Below, in pieces: positions 15,940 through 25,088 of a DNA stretch of 64,000 nt; the stretch's first letter is position 1, and every line of letters starts with the position of its first letter. Under the pieces are notes generated by a model that did not search any database, was not told the origin of the DNA, and was given only the letters and a program-made list of their open reading frames with translations. The DNA lies in NCBI GenBank assembly GCA_934754775.1, contig CAKVIM010000001.1, forward strand, positions 124,001 to 188,000. The letters run 5' to 3'. This DNA is from an uncultured Candidatus Melainabacteria bacterium. Lineage in GTDB: Bacteria; Cyanobacteriota; Vampirovibrionia; Gastranaerophilales; Gastranaerophilaceae. The position numbers and the translations under genes are program-made.

Positions 15940-16737
15940 TTAGTCCACCCATCCTGAAGTTTTAGCGTTTATATAGTTTACAGGTGCAGGAGTGATAAGA
16001 TTCCTTGCCTGACGAACTAAATCCAAAGAGTTTTGGTATTTGTTTGAAAAATGGATTGTATTAACATCTGCAAAGCTCATTCCGCCTAAGTTGTTGCGGA
16101 TTTGAGATGTGTGTAGCAAATGTTGAAATCTCTTGATTAAGTCATAATTATTTGTGTTATCAGGAACCGCATAATCTATTGTCAAATCTGCGTTATAAGT
16201 CTTTTCAAGGCTGATTTCTTGAGCGATTTGGATATTAACAAAATCGCCAACTTTTGCTGTGATATCACCCGCTGGGGCGTAGTAAACAAGCCAATCAGAG
16301 CATTTTTTGATAGCTTTTGCAATTGCACAAGAGAAAGTGAAATCTTCGCCTGCCATTTTGTACATTGCACCGTGTGGTCTAACGTGTTCAATGCTTAAGC
16401 CGTAAGCTTTTGCGAAAGAAAGCATTGCACCTACCTGATATACAACGAGTGCTTCCAGCTCATCTTCTTTAAGCTCTACAGGGCGATAACCGAAGCCTTG
16501 AATGTCGTTAAAGCCAATGTGTGCACCGATTGCCACATTTTTTTCTTTAGCTTTGAGCATAGCTTCTTTGATAGTTACCGGGTCACCTGCGTGGAACCCG
16601 CAAGATATATTAACAGAGCTTACATAGTCTAAAAGCTCGTATTCACGTATGTTTTTGTAGACTCCGTATGCCTGTGCCAAATCACAGTTGAAGTCGATGT
16701 TTTTAATTGATTTTTTTTCAAGAACTTCCTGCATCAT
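15940..16737 (-). CDS. LamB/YcsF family protein (5-oxoprolinase subunit A-like)
   Basis: The 265-aa protein matches PxpA/YcsF: NISCGFHAGDPVTIKEAM, GAHIGFND...GFGYRP and HVRPHGAMYKM. PxpA is the substrate subunit of the ATP-dependent 5-oxoprolinase PxpABC. Here the usual N-terminal DLNCDxGE reads DFNCDLAQ, so two conserved residues differ, and pxpB/pxpC are absent from the window, so activity as oxoprolinase is uncertain. The start ATGATG at 16737 follows GGGAG; a TATAAT lies further upstream. It is the first gene of the string to secF. Confidence 0.8.
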   Translation of the reverse strand: MMQEVLEKKSIKNIDFNCDLAQAYGVYKNIREYELLDYVSSVNISCGFHAGDPVTIKEAMLKAKEKNVAIGAHIGFNDIQGFGYRPVELKEDELEALVVYQVGAMLSFAKAYGLSIEHVRPHGAMYKMAGEDFTFSCAIAKAIKKCSDWLVYYAPAGDITAKVGDFVNIQIAQEISLEKTYNADLTIDYAVPDNTNNYDLIKRFQHLLHTSQIRNNLGGMSFADVNTIHFSNKYQNSLDLVRQARNLITPAPVNYINAKTSGWVD

Positions 16738-16841
16738 ATTCTCCCGTTTTATAAATAAATTATACAACTAAAAGAATATTTTGCTAGTAAAGGGGGGGTA
16801 AATGTATTTGGCTTGGCATGAAACTACTAGTCGGGGGTTTT

Positions 16842-17250
16842 TAAATGGAAAATTGAAAGTGGAAAATGGAAAATTATTTAAGCATCAACCTCTCCAGCAG
16901 GAGAGGTCGCAGCCGTTCGAACGAATGTGAGTTACGGATGCGGGTGAGGTTTAATCTGATTTACCCTAACGGGGTGAACCCTCACCCGTTTTTCTAATGT
17001 TCAAGCACAGCTTTCACATTGAAAAACTACCCTCTCTCTTGACCAGCTCACGTTAAACGAGCACGCTCACGCTTCAGCTCTCTGTTCGCTGGTCGCTCCA
17101 GTTGGAGAGGGGTTTGTATGTACGTTAATTGAGCGACTTTAGTTCCCTCGCCTTACAGGAGAGGGCTAGGGTGAGGTGTCAGCCCGCAAGGGTAAATATA
17201 AAATAATTTTCCACTTTCCATTTTCAATTGCCTATTCACTTTTCACCCCT
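16842..17250. repeat. Dispersed repeat composite (copy 2) flanked by AT-rich inverted repeats
   Basis: This fills most of the 587-bp gap between the pxpA-like and pilin genes. Left and right ends carry related inverted sequences (GGAAAATTGAAAGTGG near 16845; CCACTTTCCATTTTCAATTG near 17211). Inside are GAGAGG hairpins, the TTTTTCTAATGTTCAAGC module, TTAGGGTGAGG-like ends, and a ~50-bp segment (16900-16952) that is nearly the exact reverse complement of 44367-44418. No gene is seen. Confidence 0.8.
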
Positions 17251-17324
17251 CACTATTCGCTAAACAAAAATCTATTCCCTAATCCCAACTTATATGTTAT
17301 ATTATGAAAAAAGAGGGCGAGTTT

Positions 17325-18098
17325 ATGATAAAAAAACACGGATTTACATTGGCTGAAACACTGATAACACTTGGTATAATCGGTGTTGTTGCGGCACTAA
17401 CTATTCCGATGGCGAATTCTCTTAAACCGGATGAAAATAAGGTTTTGTACTTAAAAGCGTTCGATACGCTAACTCAAACAGTTCAAGGACTTGTTTCTAA
17501 TACACAGATTTTTCCGATTTGCAGACGTGTAGATAATTTGAATTGCAGCAGATTTCCGCTTTTCAATATGGATCAGACGACGATTGTTGCTAAATATAAC
17601 AAGGCTAAATACAGCGGAACCGCTAAGCTTTGCAACTTATTAGCCGATAGTTTAGGGGCAGAAAATGCGGATTGTTCAAAAGTTGCTCTTCAGAATTCTG
17701 ATATGGCGTCAAATAAAGGCGAATCAATTGATAAAGCTTTTGATTCTCTCATCGATAATCAAAAATTTTATACTCCAAACGGCATGCAGTTTGTGTTTAA
17801 TCAGGCTCAGAATTCAGAAACAACAACTCAAGCAAGCTATTTGTTGGAAATTTATGTAGATATTAACGGAAACAATCTTCCAAATTGTATTTACGATAAA
17901 GATTCATGCAAAAATCCTGACAGATTTAAGTTTCAGCTTTATGCAGACGGTACGCTCAGACCTGCAGATCCAATGGGGATTTATTATCTGAACAATAGGA
18001 CTTCTTACACAAAGAAAAAAGTTGAGTTAACAAATACTGTCTATCCGGCAGCGGACGCTACATTGTCTACTCAGATAAAATCTTTCTGCGGGGATTAA
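17325..18098 (+). CDS. Type IV pilin-like / pseudopilin protein
   Basis: A 257-aa protein with a class III prepilin signal: a short basic leader MIKKHG, cleavage after G6, then FTLAETLITLGIIGVVAALTIPM with Glu at mature position 5. The rest is a secreted domain with paired Cys (CRRVDNLNC, CNLLADSLGAENADC, CIYDKDSC). ATG 17325 is preferred to the ATG 21 bp upstream since it gives the normal short leader and follows AGAGGG. A TATATT -10 lies at 17298. No assembly genes are nearby, so it is an orphan pilin or minor pilin. Confidence 0.85.
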   Translation: MIKKHGFTLAETLITLGIIGVVAALTIPMANSLKPDENKVLYLKAFDTLTQTVQGLVSNTQIFPICRRVDNLNCSRFPLFNMDQTTIVAKYNKAKYSGTAKLCNLLADSLGAENADCSKVALQNSDMASNKGESIDKAFDSLIDNQKFYTPNGMQFVFNQAQNSETTTQASYLLEIYVDINGNNLPNCIYDKDSCKNPDRFKFQLYADGTLRPADPMGIYYLNNRTSYTKKKVELTNTVYPAADATLSTQIKSFCGD

Positions 18099-18127
18099 GG
18101 AAAGTTTTTGGAAAATAATACCAACAC

Positions 18128-18155
18128 AAAAAGGATGGTCAAAGCCATCCTTTTT
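18128..18155. terminator. Bidirectional terminator between pilin and rpmH
   Basis: An AAAAAGGATGG / CCATCCTTTTT stem (18128-18138 with 18145-18155) with a 6-base loop lies between two convergent genes; A-run and T-run flank it on both sides. Confidence 0.85.
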
Positions 18156-18184
18156 ATTGTTTAAAAATTTAAAACTTTTACTGA

Positions 18185-18337
18185 TTAAGCACGTTTGCTG
18201 CCAGAGATAGCGATTTGGTGTCTACCTTTAGCACGTCTTCTGTTCAAAACTTCTTGACCACCCGGAGTAGCCATTCTAGCTCTAAAACCGCTTACGTGTT
18301 GTCTTTTAATTTTTGTTCCTTCTAGTGTACGTCTCAT
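18185..18337 (-). CDS. rpmH: 50S ribosomal protein L34
   Basis: This 50-residue gene is short but unmistakable: MRRTLEGTKIKRQHVSGFRA followed by RMATPGGQEVLNRRRAKGR, matching the L34 core 'GFRARMATxxGRxVLxRRRxKGR'. The N-terminal T-Q/L-E-G-T-x-R/K form (RTLEGT) resembles the cyanobacterial L34 start (TxxGTxRK). The C-terminal tail HQIAISGSKRA is a few residues longer than common. An AAAAGGAAA ribosome site precedes it. Its usual neighbours rnpA, yidC and dnaA are absent. Confidence 0.93.
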   Translation of the reverse strand: MRRTLEGTKIKRQHVSGFRARMATPGGQEVLNRRRAKGRHQIAISGSKRA

Positions 18338-18442
18338 TTTTCTATTTCCTTTTCAGCTAATTTTACTTATAATATTCTTATAAAAACATGAACATGAAAT
18401 CTAGTCAAATGCATGATTAAGTAATATGAAGCGGAATATTTT

Positions 18443-19909
18443 TTAGTATTTTTGAACGCCCATTTCTTGAAGAATATCAGCAAAGACTCCGCTCCAATCT
18501 CCGGATTTGTGCTGACGGAAAAGTTTAACGCTATTGTACCAGTCGCAAACGCTCAAATCTGTATGCCATCTCCAATTGACTTCGTATGGTAGAATTATCC
18601 AGCAAGGAATGCCCATCGCACCTGCAAGATGTGCAAGCGAGGTGTCGTTGCAGATTACTAAATCCAGATTGGAAAGTGCTGCTGCGGTTTGAGAGAAATT
18701 GATTAATTCTTTACCAATATCTATAACATTTTTTAGCTTGTCAACGTCTTCAGAACCTTCGAATGTTTGGAATGAATAATATTGCGTGTTCTCAACTTCC
18801 GTAAGTGGAACGAATGCCTCGGTCGGGATTACTCTATCTTTGTCATAGTAAGTGTTTCCCTGCCATTTTATCCCGACTTTGATTTTTTCGTTGTCAAAAA
18901 ATCTTGTTTTGAATTCTGCTGCAAGTTCTTGGTTTGGTCTTATGTATCCTTCCGGATAAGCAAAAACCTTGTCGCCTTTGAGCCCAAGCAGATACGGAAG
19001 GCTAAGAAGTGGTGCGTGTACATCGAAATCTATTTCGCTTTCAGGGATAAATTGGTCAATTATTTGGTCTATACCCAAAGGATTATCCCTAAATAACTGA
19101 GCGAGCGGTTTTTGGCACATAAAGAGTAATTTTTTACATCTGTTTGCAAGAATAGGTAGATACCTTGCAAACATTATTACGTCGCCAAAACCGGCTTCAT
19201 AATACACTAAAATCGTCTTGTCTTTTATGTTTTCACCCTGCCAAAGATTATCATGGCGAGCTTTGTTTGGATAAGTTTTATTCTGTAAAGCAATTGCAGT
19301 CTCTCTGCAAAGCCTTGTTTCAAAGTACTTAAGCCCTTTATTGTAATCTTTAATTCGCATTAGAGCCAGACTCAAAAAATATTCCGTATCTTTGTCATGT
19401 GGTTTTAATTTTTTGCAAATCTTGAGTGCAGAAACTGCATTCTTTGTTTCAGCTTCAATGCTGTATAAATGTGCTAAATTAAACCATGCCTGATAAGATG
19501 TAGGATTGATTTTTAGAGCCTTATCATAATATTTTATTGCATTTTTGTTGTCGTTAACATTTTTGAAAGCAAGAGCCAAATTGAATAGCAGTGAAAAATT
19601 ATCAGGAAATTTTTCTACAACTTCTTTTTCTCGTTTAACAATTTCTTTGTACAAACCGGCTCTCACGTAGGTTTGGAAAAGTGTTTCGTAGAAATATGCT
19701 TCTTCGCTTTTTTCCACTGCCTGTTCTACCCAATGAACCGCAGAAATAACGTCATTTTGCTGAAGTTTTAATACGCCGATTAGATTGTAGATTTCAGCGT
19801 TTTCTTTGTCTTGGCTCAAAGCCTCTCTATAAGCGTTTTCCGCTTCATCAAGATTGCCTTCTTGGTGTAGCGAAAATCCTATCTGTATTAATTCTTCAGT
19901 CTTGGTCAT
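18443..19909 (-). CDS. TPR protein with glycosyltransferase family 9-like domain
   Basis: The 488-aa protein has ~5-6 tetratricopeptide repeats in residues 1-205 (QIGFSLHQEGNLDEAENAYREAL..., LFNLALAFKNVNDNKNAIKYYDKAL...). A C-terminal domain follows like those fused to TPRs in many bacteria: TILVYYEAGFGDVIMFARYLPIL (~residues 233-255) and DLVICNDTSLAHLAGAMGIPCWIILP (~415-440), resembling the acceptor and sugar-nucleotide motifs of heptosyltransferase-like GT9 enzymes. Probable glycosyltransferase acting on protein or surface glycan; substrate unknown. lipA is 78 bp upstream. Confidence 0.8.
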   Translation of the reverse strand: MTKTEELIQIGFSLHQEGNLDEAENAYREALSQDKENAEIYNLIGVLKLQQNDVISAVHWVEQAVEKSEEAYFYETLFQTYVRAGLYKEIVKREKEVVEKFPDNFSLLFNLALAFKNVNDNKNAIKYYDKALKINPTSYQAWFNLAHLYSIEAETKNAVSALKICKKLKPHDKDTEYFLSLALMRIKDYNKGLKYFETRLCRETAIALQNKTYPNKARHDNLWQGENIKDKTILVYYEAGFGDVIMFARYLPILANRCKKLLFMCQKPLAQLFRDNPLGIDQIIDQFIPESEIDFDVHAPLLSLPYLLGLKGDKVFAYPEGYIRPNQELAAEFKTRFFDNEKIKVGIKWQGNTYYDKDRVIPTEAFVPLTEVENTQYYSFQTFEGSEDVDKLKNVIDIGKELINFSQTAAALSNLDLVICNDTSLAHLAGAMGIPCWIILPYEVNWRWHTDLSVCDWYNSVKLFRQHKSGDWSGVFADILQEMGVQKY

Positions 19910-19987
19910 AAATTTCTCTCTCTTGTTTTTAAGAATTGTTACATTCTATATAATACTAGAAATTATGAAAAAAATCACGTGTTTATT

Positions 19988-20833
19988 TTATGCTTCGTTG
20001 AAGCTTTTCATTGCTTGATATGAGCTTCTCACAAGCGGTGCAATCTGATAATTCTTGAACCCGATTTTGCGTGCTAAAACTTTCAAATCCTCAAATTCTT
20101 CAGGAGTGTAAAATTTTGCAACTTCTAAATGTGCTTTTGACGGCTGAATGTATTGTCCAATGGTCAAAATATCGACGCCTGCGGATTTTAAATCAATAAG
20201 TGTTTCTTCGATTTCTTCTGTTGTTTCGCCTAAACCTACCATTAGACCTGATTTTGTAACGATTGAAGAATTGTCTTTGATGTATTTCAAAACCTCGATT
20301 GAACAATCGTAATTTCCTTGCGGACGAGCCGTAGGGAAGAGTGCTTTAACTGTTTCAATATTGTGGTTAAATACTTCCGGATTAGCTTCTATAATCAAAT
20401 CCAGTGCTTCTTTTTTGCCTTTAAAATCCGGTGTTAAAATTTCAACTTTTGCGTCACAAATTTTTCTGATTTCATCAACGCATTGTTTGAAATGCCCTGC
20501 TCCGCCGTCTTCTAAATCATCACGAGTAACAGAAGTTATAACAGCATATTTTAGTCCGAGTTCTTTTACTGCTTCTGCGATATGTTTAGGCTCGTCTTTG
20601 TCTAAAGCTTCCGGACGTGCGGGCGAAATATTGCAGTAACGACAATTTCTGGTGCAAACATTGCCCATGATTAAGAAGGTTGCCGTATTGTGGGAATAAC
20701 ATTCACTCTTATTCGGACATCTTGCCCCTTCACAAACCGTGTTCAAACATTTTGTTTTTAAAATTCTTCTTACGGTTTTGGTGGTTTCTGTGTCAATAAT
20801 TGGTCGTTTCAGATATTCCGGTAATCTTGGCAT
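19988..20833 (-). CDS. lipA: Lipoyl synthase (radical SAM)
   Basis: It inserts two sulfur atoms into octanoyl chains on lipoyl domains. The 281-aa protein has both iron-sulfur motifs: the auxiliary cluster C34-x4-C39-x5-C45 and the radical-SAM C60-x3-C64-x2-C67 (CTRNCRYC). The C-terminal RSSYQA supplies the Ser ligand. The start is marked by an AAGGAAA site. It is 13 bp downstream of the TolC-like gene, an unusual partner, which suggests chance operon packing. LipB/LplA are not in the window. Confidence 0.96.
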   Translation of the reverse strand: MPRLPEYLKRPIIDTETTKTVRRILKTKCLNTVCEGARCPNKSECYSHNTATFLIMGNVCTRNCRYCNISPARPEALDKDEPKHIAEAVKELGLKYAVITSVTRDDLEDGGAGHFKQCVDEIRKICDAKVEILTPDFKGKKEALDLIIEANPEVFNHNIETVKALFPTARPQGNYDCSIEVLKYIKDNSSIVTKSGLMVGLGETTEEIEETLIDLKSAGVDILTIGQYIQPSKAHLEVAKFYTPEEFEDLKVLARKIGFKNYQIAPLVRSSYQAMKSFNEA

Positions 20834-20846
20834 TATTTCCTTCTTT

Positions 20847-22247
20847 TTAGATTTTTTGTGCAGCGATTGCTTTATAGAAGCTTATGTAGTCAATCATGCA
20901 GTCAAATTCTGTTGAATAAACTAATTTGTTAACGCTCAAAAGATTTTCTTCCATTTGGTTCAAATCAAGTTTTGCGATGACGCCTTCTCTAAATTTGTCC
21001 TCTGAAAGTTTGAAATCTTTTTGTTCAAGCTCTTGAATCTTTTTCTGTTTCGCAAGCTTTTCTTTGTCCATATTAACAGAAACAAGCGAATCGTTGACTT
21101 CTTGCATAGAAGTTAAGTTAATTTTTTCGTAATTTTTCAAACTTTTTTCGTAAGCGATTTTTTTAGACTTTAAGTTTGCCTTGATTTTTCCGCCCATAAA
21201 TAATGGTTGCATAATTGAACCGCCCAATCCCCAAATCATATTGGATGTGGTTAAAAAGCTTTCAAAGTGTTTTGCGTTAAATAAAACGCCGCCGCCAAGA
21301 CTTAAGCTCGGTAACATTTCTTTTCTTGCAACTTTAACATCAATGCCTGCTTTTTCAAGCATTTTTTCAGCTTTTCTGTAATCAGGTCTTTGCATAATAA
21401 TATCAGAATTTACGTATTCAGGGATTGTTCCTGAAAATGCAAGTTTTTTGTAATCACAGCGTTTGTATTCTTCAATATTATTAGGGCTGTCACCAACTAA
21501 AACTGCAAGTTGGTGAAGCAATTTTGTTCTTTCTTTTTGCAAATCTGTTAAGTCTGCAACGCCAGCAACATAAGCTTTATTGGCTTTTACTAAGTCAGAG
21601 GTTGAAACAATACCTTCAGAATTGCTTACTGACATGATTTCGAAGATTTCTTTTCTAAGATTTACGATATCTTCTTGTAAATCAATCATAGCGTCGAGTT
21701 TAACTATGTTAACATAAACGCTTCCGACAGATGATGCGATTGAAATATATGCAGATTGTTCGTCCAAAATAGAAGCTTCGTAAAGTTTTCTTACTGCGGT
21801 AGTTTTGTTGTGGTTTTTGCCAAACAAATCCAGTTCGTAGTTTGCCAAAATCGGTAGCCCGAAACCGCCAGCAGAAGAGCCGATTATTTTGCCGTATCCG
21901 GAAAGAAATCCTGCTTGAAGTGTCGGTAATTCGCTGGCTCTTTGCATTACAACGTTTTGATAATACTCATCAATTGTGAGAGTTGCCATTTTTAAGTCTT
22001 TGTTGTTTTCGACAGCTCTTACAATATAATCGTTTAAATATTCATCATTAAACTGTGCCCACCATGCCAAATTGATGTATTCATATTTATTTTTGCAAGG
22101 GTTAACTTTTTCACTCTTTTTCTTTTTATTTTTGTCAACAGATTGTTCTGTGCCCGCTTTCAAAACAGTTTTTTCTGTGGCGAAAATTGGGGCTGTATTG
22201 CCTACTGTAAGGGATAATAATATAGCCAGTGATAATATCTTTTTCAT
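20847..22247 (-). CDS. Outer-membrane efflux factor (TolC/NodT family)
   Basis: A 466-aa exported channel protein: signal peptide MKKILSLAILLSLTVGNTAPIFA, NodT-like N-terminus with WWAQFNDEYLNDYIVRAVENNKDLKMA, and two long coiled-coil repeats; PEYVNSDIIMQRPDYRKAEKML and SLGGGVLFN are family landmarks. It has no lipobox Cys. It is divergent from a marR gene and an emrA-like gene, with which it likely forms a drug exporter. Palindromes in the shared 124-bp region are candidate MarR sites controlling both directions. Confidence 0.9.
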   Translation of the reverse strand: MKKILSLAILLSLTVGNTAPIFATEKTVLKAGTEQSVDKNKKKKSEKVNPCKNKYEYINLAWWAQFNDEYLNDYIVRAVENNKDLKMATLTIDEYYQNVVMQRASELPTLQAGFLSGYGKIIGSSAGGFGLPILANYELDLFGKNHNKTTAVRKLYEASILDEQSAYISIASSVGSVYVNIVKLDAMIDLQEDIVNLRKEIFEIMSVSNSEGIVSTSDLVKANKAYVAGVADLTDLQKERTKLLHQLAVLVGDSPNNIEEYKRCDYKKLAFSGTIPEYVNSDIIMQRPDYRKAEKMLEKAGIDVKVARKEMLPSLSLGGGVLFNAKHFESFLTTSNMIWGLGGSIMQPLFMGGKIKANLKSKKIAYEKSLKNYEKINLTSMQEVNDSLVSVNMDKEKLAKQKKIQELEQKDFKLSEDKFREGVIAKLDLNQMEENLLSVNKLVYSTEFDCMIDYISFYKAIAAQKI

Positions 22248-22308
22248 ATCTTTTCTCTTTCTTTATTAAAGCACTTGATTTTTTCTAATAAGAATGATAC
22301 CATAAGTG

Positions 22309-22340
22309 TGTTGCATTTGCAACATGTTGTAAAAATAACA
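22309..22340. promoter_or_regulatory. Candidate MarR operator pair
   Basis: A perfect palindrome TGTTGCA-TT-TGCAACA at 22309-22324 is followed directly by TGTT-N8-AACA at 22325-22340. Both lie between the divergent efflux-factor and marR genes, the normal place for autoregulation. Confidence 0.6.
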
Positions 22341-22371
22341 TACTTCAAATAGAGGATTGATTTTTTTTATT

Positions 22372-22827
22372 ATGCAAAAACATTTTACTAATACTATATT
22401 TTATCAAATAGAATTAACTGCGAAATATTGTAAACTTCTTGGAACGCAAGTGTTTGAACAATACAGTGCAGGGATAACTTGTGAAGAATATTCAGTCTTG
22501 GATGTTCTTGCAAATAGTCCTAAAATGTGTCAAAGAGATTTGGCAAAAATTATTCTAAAGGATAGAGCAAATACAGGTAAATTGCTTGATGGGTTGGAAA
22601 AACGTGGTTATGTTACAAGAACGCTTTCCATAAAGAATAATCGACCTGTGAAAATCGTTGAGATTACGGATGAAGGGGCTAAAAAAGCAGAAGAAGTTTT
22701 AGAAAAAATTAGACCGCATTTTCAACGTGTGATGGAAAAAATCAATAATAGTGATGTTGCAAGAGTTAGTGATTTGCTAAAGGAATTAAGAGAAATTTTA
22801 GATGAAACATTAGAGATACAGATTTAA
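22372..22827 (+). CDS. MarR-family transcriptional regulator
   Basis: The 151-aa protein carries a winged-helix DNA-binding domain: EYSVLDVLANSPKMCQRDLAKIILKDRANTGKLLDGLEKRGYVTR (helix-turn-helix, ~residues 35-80), then the wing SIKNNRPVKIVEITDEG and a C-terminal dimer helix. MarR proteins usually repress efflux genes until a ligand binds. It lies beside the emrA-like gene (42 bp) and divergent from a TolC-like gene. ATG 22372 is used; an in-frame TTG at 22357 is possible but sits on the AGAGGA box. Confidence 0.9.
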   Translation: MQKHFTNTIFYQIELTAKYCKLLGTQVFEQYSAGITCEEYSVLDVLANSPKMCQRDLAKIILKDRANTGKLLDGLEKRGYVTRTLSIKNNRPVKIVEITDEGAKKAEEVLEKIRPHFQRVMEKINNSDVARVSDLLKELREILDETLEIQI

Positions 22828-22869
22828 TAGATGGAAAATGGATTTTCGACAAAAGAAAGGTAAATATAA

Positions 22870-23889
22870 ATGAGCGAAGAAAATAAAATTGAAGAAACAG
22901 AAAATAAATTACCTGTGAAAAAGAGATATTTTTTCATGTTTTTAATGGCTGTAGCTGCGATTATTGGCGGATATTTAATTTATGATACATTGGGCTATCA
23001 ATCTACAGATGATGCGTATGTTGAAACAACTACAGTTTCAGTTTCACCAAAGGTTTCAGGGCAAATTGTTAAGGTTCTTGTTGAAGATAACCAGCCGGTG
23101 AAAGCAGGACAGGTTGTTGCCGTTATTGATAAGGTTGATTATCAAGTAAAACTTGACCAAGCAACGGCAGCTTACGAAAAAGCTTTGTTGAACCAACAGA
23201 ACGCACACGCTAACTTGAATGCAGCGAATTCTGAAATCGCTTTAGCAAAGAAGGATGTTGAAAGATACGAAAACTTGTACAAAGCAGGTGCTGTTTCTAA
23301 ACAAACTTTGGATAAAGCAAGAACAAATCTTGAAACAATTCAGGCAAAACAAACAACTGCCGATCAGTCAATTTTCTCAAAAAATCCTTCACAAAATGCG
23401 AAGGTTGCGGATGCTGACTTGAATGTTTTGAAAGCTCAAAAACGTGCAGCAGAATTGGCTTTGGAATACACAGATATCAAAGCTCCAATTGATGGTACCG
23501 TTTCTAACAAGAAAGTTGAAGTTGGTATGATGGTTCAACCCGGAAGTCCGTTGTTCGTTGTTGTACCGCACGATGTCTGGGTTGTAGCTAATTATAAAGA
23601 AACACAGCTTACTAAAATGAAAGAAGGCATGAACGTTGATATCAAAATCGATACTTATCCTAACAAAGTTTTCAAGGGTAAAATTGATAGTATTCAAAGA
23701 AGTTCGGGTGCTAAGGCAAGTTTGTTCCCGCCTGAAAACGCAGTTGGTTCTTTCGTAAAAATTGTGCAAAGAATTCCTGTGAAAATCGTGTTTACGAATA
23801 AAGAAGACTTGCAAGAATATTCTGTAATCCCTGGAATGTCAGTAGTTCCAAAGGTTAAGATTAGAGAATATTATAGCAAAGGTGAATAA
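22870..23889 (+). CDS. EmrA/HlyD-type membrane fusion protein
   Basis: The 339-aa periplasmic adaptor has one N-terminal TM (FMFLMAVAAIIGGYLIYDTLG), then the EmrA hallmark YQSTDDAYVETTTVSVSPKVSG, a lipoyl half-motif, a coiled coil (residues ~95-175), the second half-motif LEYTDIKAPIDGTVSNKKVEVG, and a beta-barrel with VVANYKETQLTKMKEGMNVDI. EmrA links an MFS pump (EmrB) to a TolC channel. No emrB follows: the next gene is thrC. The inner-membrane pump must be elsewhere or have been lost. Confidence 0.92.
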   Translation: MSEENKIEETENKLPVKKRYFFMFLMAVAAIIGGYLIYDTLGYQSTDDAYVETTTVSVSPKVSGQIVKVLVEDNQPVKAGQVVAVIDKVDYQVKLDQATAAYEKALLNQQNAHANLNAANSEIALAKKDVERYENLYKAGAVSKQTLDKARTNLETIQAKQTTADQSIFSKNPSQNAKVADADLNVLKAQKRAAELALEYTDIKAPIDGTVSNKKVEVGMMVQPGSPLFVVVPHDVWVVANYKETQLTKMKEGMNVDIKIDTYPNKVFKGKIDSIQRSSGAKASLFPPENAVGSFVKIVQRIPVKIVFTNKEDLQEYSVIPGMSVVPKVKIREYYSKGE

Positions 23890-23975
23890 GAAATACTTTA
23901 TACTAAATAATTTCAGTATTACGACTCTGCGGCTTTGAGGATTTTCCTTGGAGCCATTTTTTTATCTAATTTTTA

Positions 23976-24004
23976 CTGACAAAGTGGCGATTTTATGGTA
24001 TATT
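23976..24004 (+). promoter_or_regulatory. thrC promoter
   Basis: CTGACA (23976-23981), a 17-bp spacer and TATATT (23999-24004) lie ~25 bp before the thrC ATG, with GAGAGGA as ribosome site. Confidence 0.65.
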
Positions 24005-24028
24005 TTAAGAAAAAAAGAGAGGAATTTT

Positions 24029-25087
24029 ATGTACTATCAAGGTCTTATAAACAAATACAGAAAATACTTACCAGTTACTGATTCAACTCCTGTTGTGACG
24101 CTTAATGAAGGTAACACACCTTTGATTAAAGCAGATAATTTGGCGAAGAAAATTGGTTTGGAAGCTAATATTTATTTAAAATTTGAAGGTTGTAACCCGA
24201 CCGGAAGCTTCAAAGACCGTGGTATGACAATGGCTGTAACGAAGGCTAAGGAAGCGGGTGCGAATGCGATTATTTGTGCGTCAACCGGTAATACGTCAGC
24301 TTCTGCGGCTGCTTATGGTGCAAAAGCCGGAATCAAGACATTTGTGCTTATTCCGGACGGATACGTGGCTTTGGGTAAACTTTCTCAGGCTATGATGTAT
24401 GGTGCAGAGATTATAGCTATTCAAGGTAACTTTGACCAAGCTCTCGACTGCGTTAGAGAAATTTCTGCAACTCATCCGATAACATTGGTAAACTCTGTTA
24501 ACCCGTTTAGAATTGAGGGGCAAAAAACCGGTGCGTTCGAGGTTTGTGATGCATTAGGAAAAGCTCCGGAATATCATTTTATCCCTGTTGGGAATGCGGG
24601 AAATATTACTGCTTATTGGAAAGGGTATAAAGAATATTTTGCAGAAGGTACGATTAAGGCATTGCCAATGATGATGGGTTTTGAGGCAGAAGGTTCTGCT
24701 GCAATCGTAAGAGGTGAAAGAATTCTGAAACCAGAAACTTTGGCAACTGCAATTAGAATCGGTAATCCGGCAAGCTGGAAGCAAGCAGAAGCGGCAAGGG
24801 ACGAAAGCAAGGGTAAAATCGGTTGTGTTTCTGATGAAAAAATTGTTGAAGCATATAAAATGTTGGCGGCTTCAGAAGGCGTGCTTTGCGAACCAGCCAG
24901 TGCTGCGTCTGTTGCGGGCTTAATTCAGGCTCACTCGCAAGGTTTGGTAAAAGAAGGCACAGATATTGTTTGCGTTCTTACAGGAAATGGGCTAAAAGAC
25001 CCTGATAATGCGATTAAGTATTCTGAAGCAAATGTCAAAAAGACTTCTTCAGAACTAAAAGATGTTTTAAAAGCAATGGGTGTTTAA
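24029..25087 (+). CDS. thrC: Threonine synthase
   Basis: A PLP enzyme converting O-phosphohomoserine to threonine. The 352-aa protein has [18 protein letters not shown], the Schiff-base Lys in [12 protein letters not shown] (~residue 59), the [18 protein letters not shown] phosphate-loop region, [20 protein letters not shown] and [15 protein letters not shown] 24029 is supported by GAGAGGA and by homology of the [15 protein letters not shown] start to short threonine synthases. It directly precedes proB with one base between stop and start. Confidence 0.95.
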   Translation: MYYQGLINKYRKYLPVTDSTPVVTLNEGNTPLIKADNLAKKIGLEANIYLKFEGCNPTGSFKDRGMTMAVTKAKEAGANAIICASTGNTSASAAAYGAKAGIKTFVLIPDGYVALGKLSQAMMYGAEIIAIQGNFDQALDCVREISATHPITLVNSVNPFRIEGQKTGAFEVCDALGKAPEYHFIPVGNAGNITAYWKGYKEYFAEGTIKALPMMMGFEAEGSAAIVRGERILKPETLATAIRIGNPASWKQAEAARDESKGKIGCVSDEKIVEAYKMLAASEGVLCEPASAASVAGLIQAHSQGLVKEGTDIVCVLTGNGLKDPDNAIKYSEANVKKTSSELKDVLKAMGV

Positions 25088-25088
25088 A

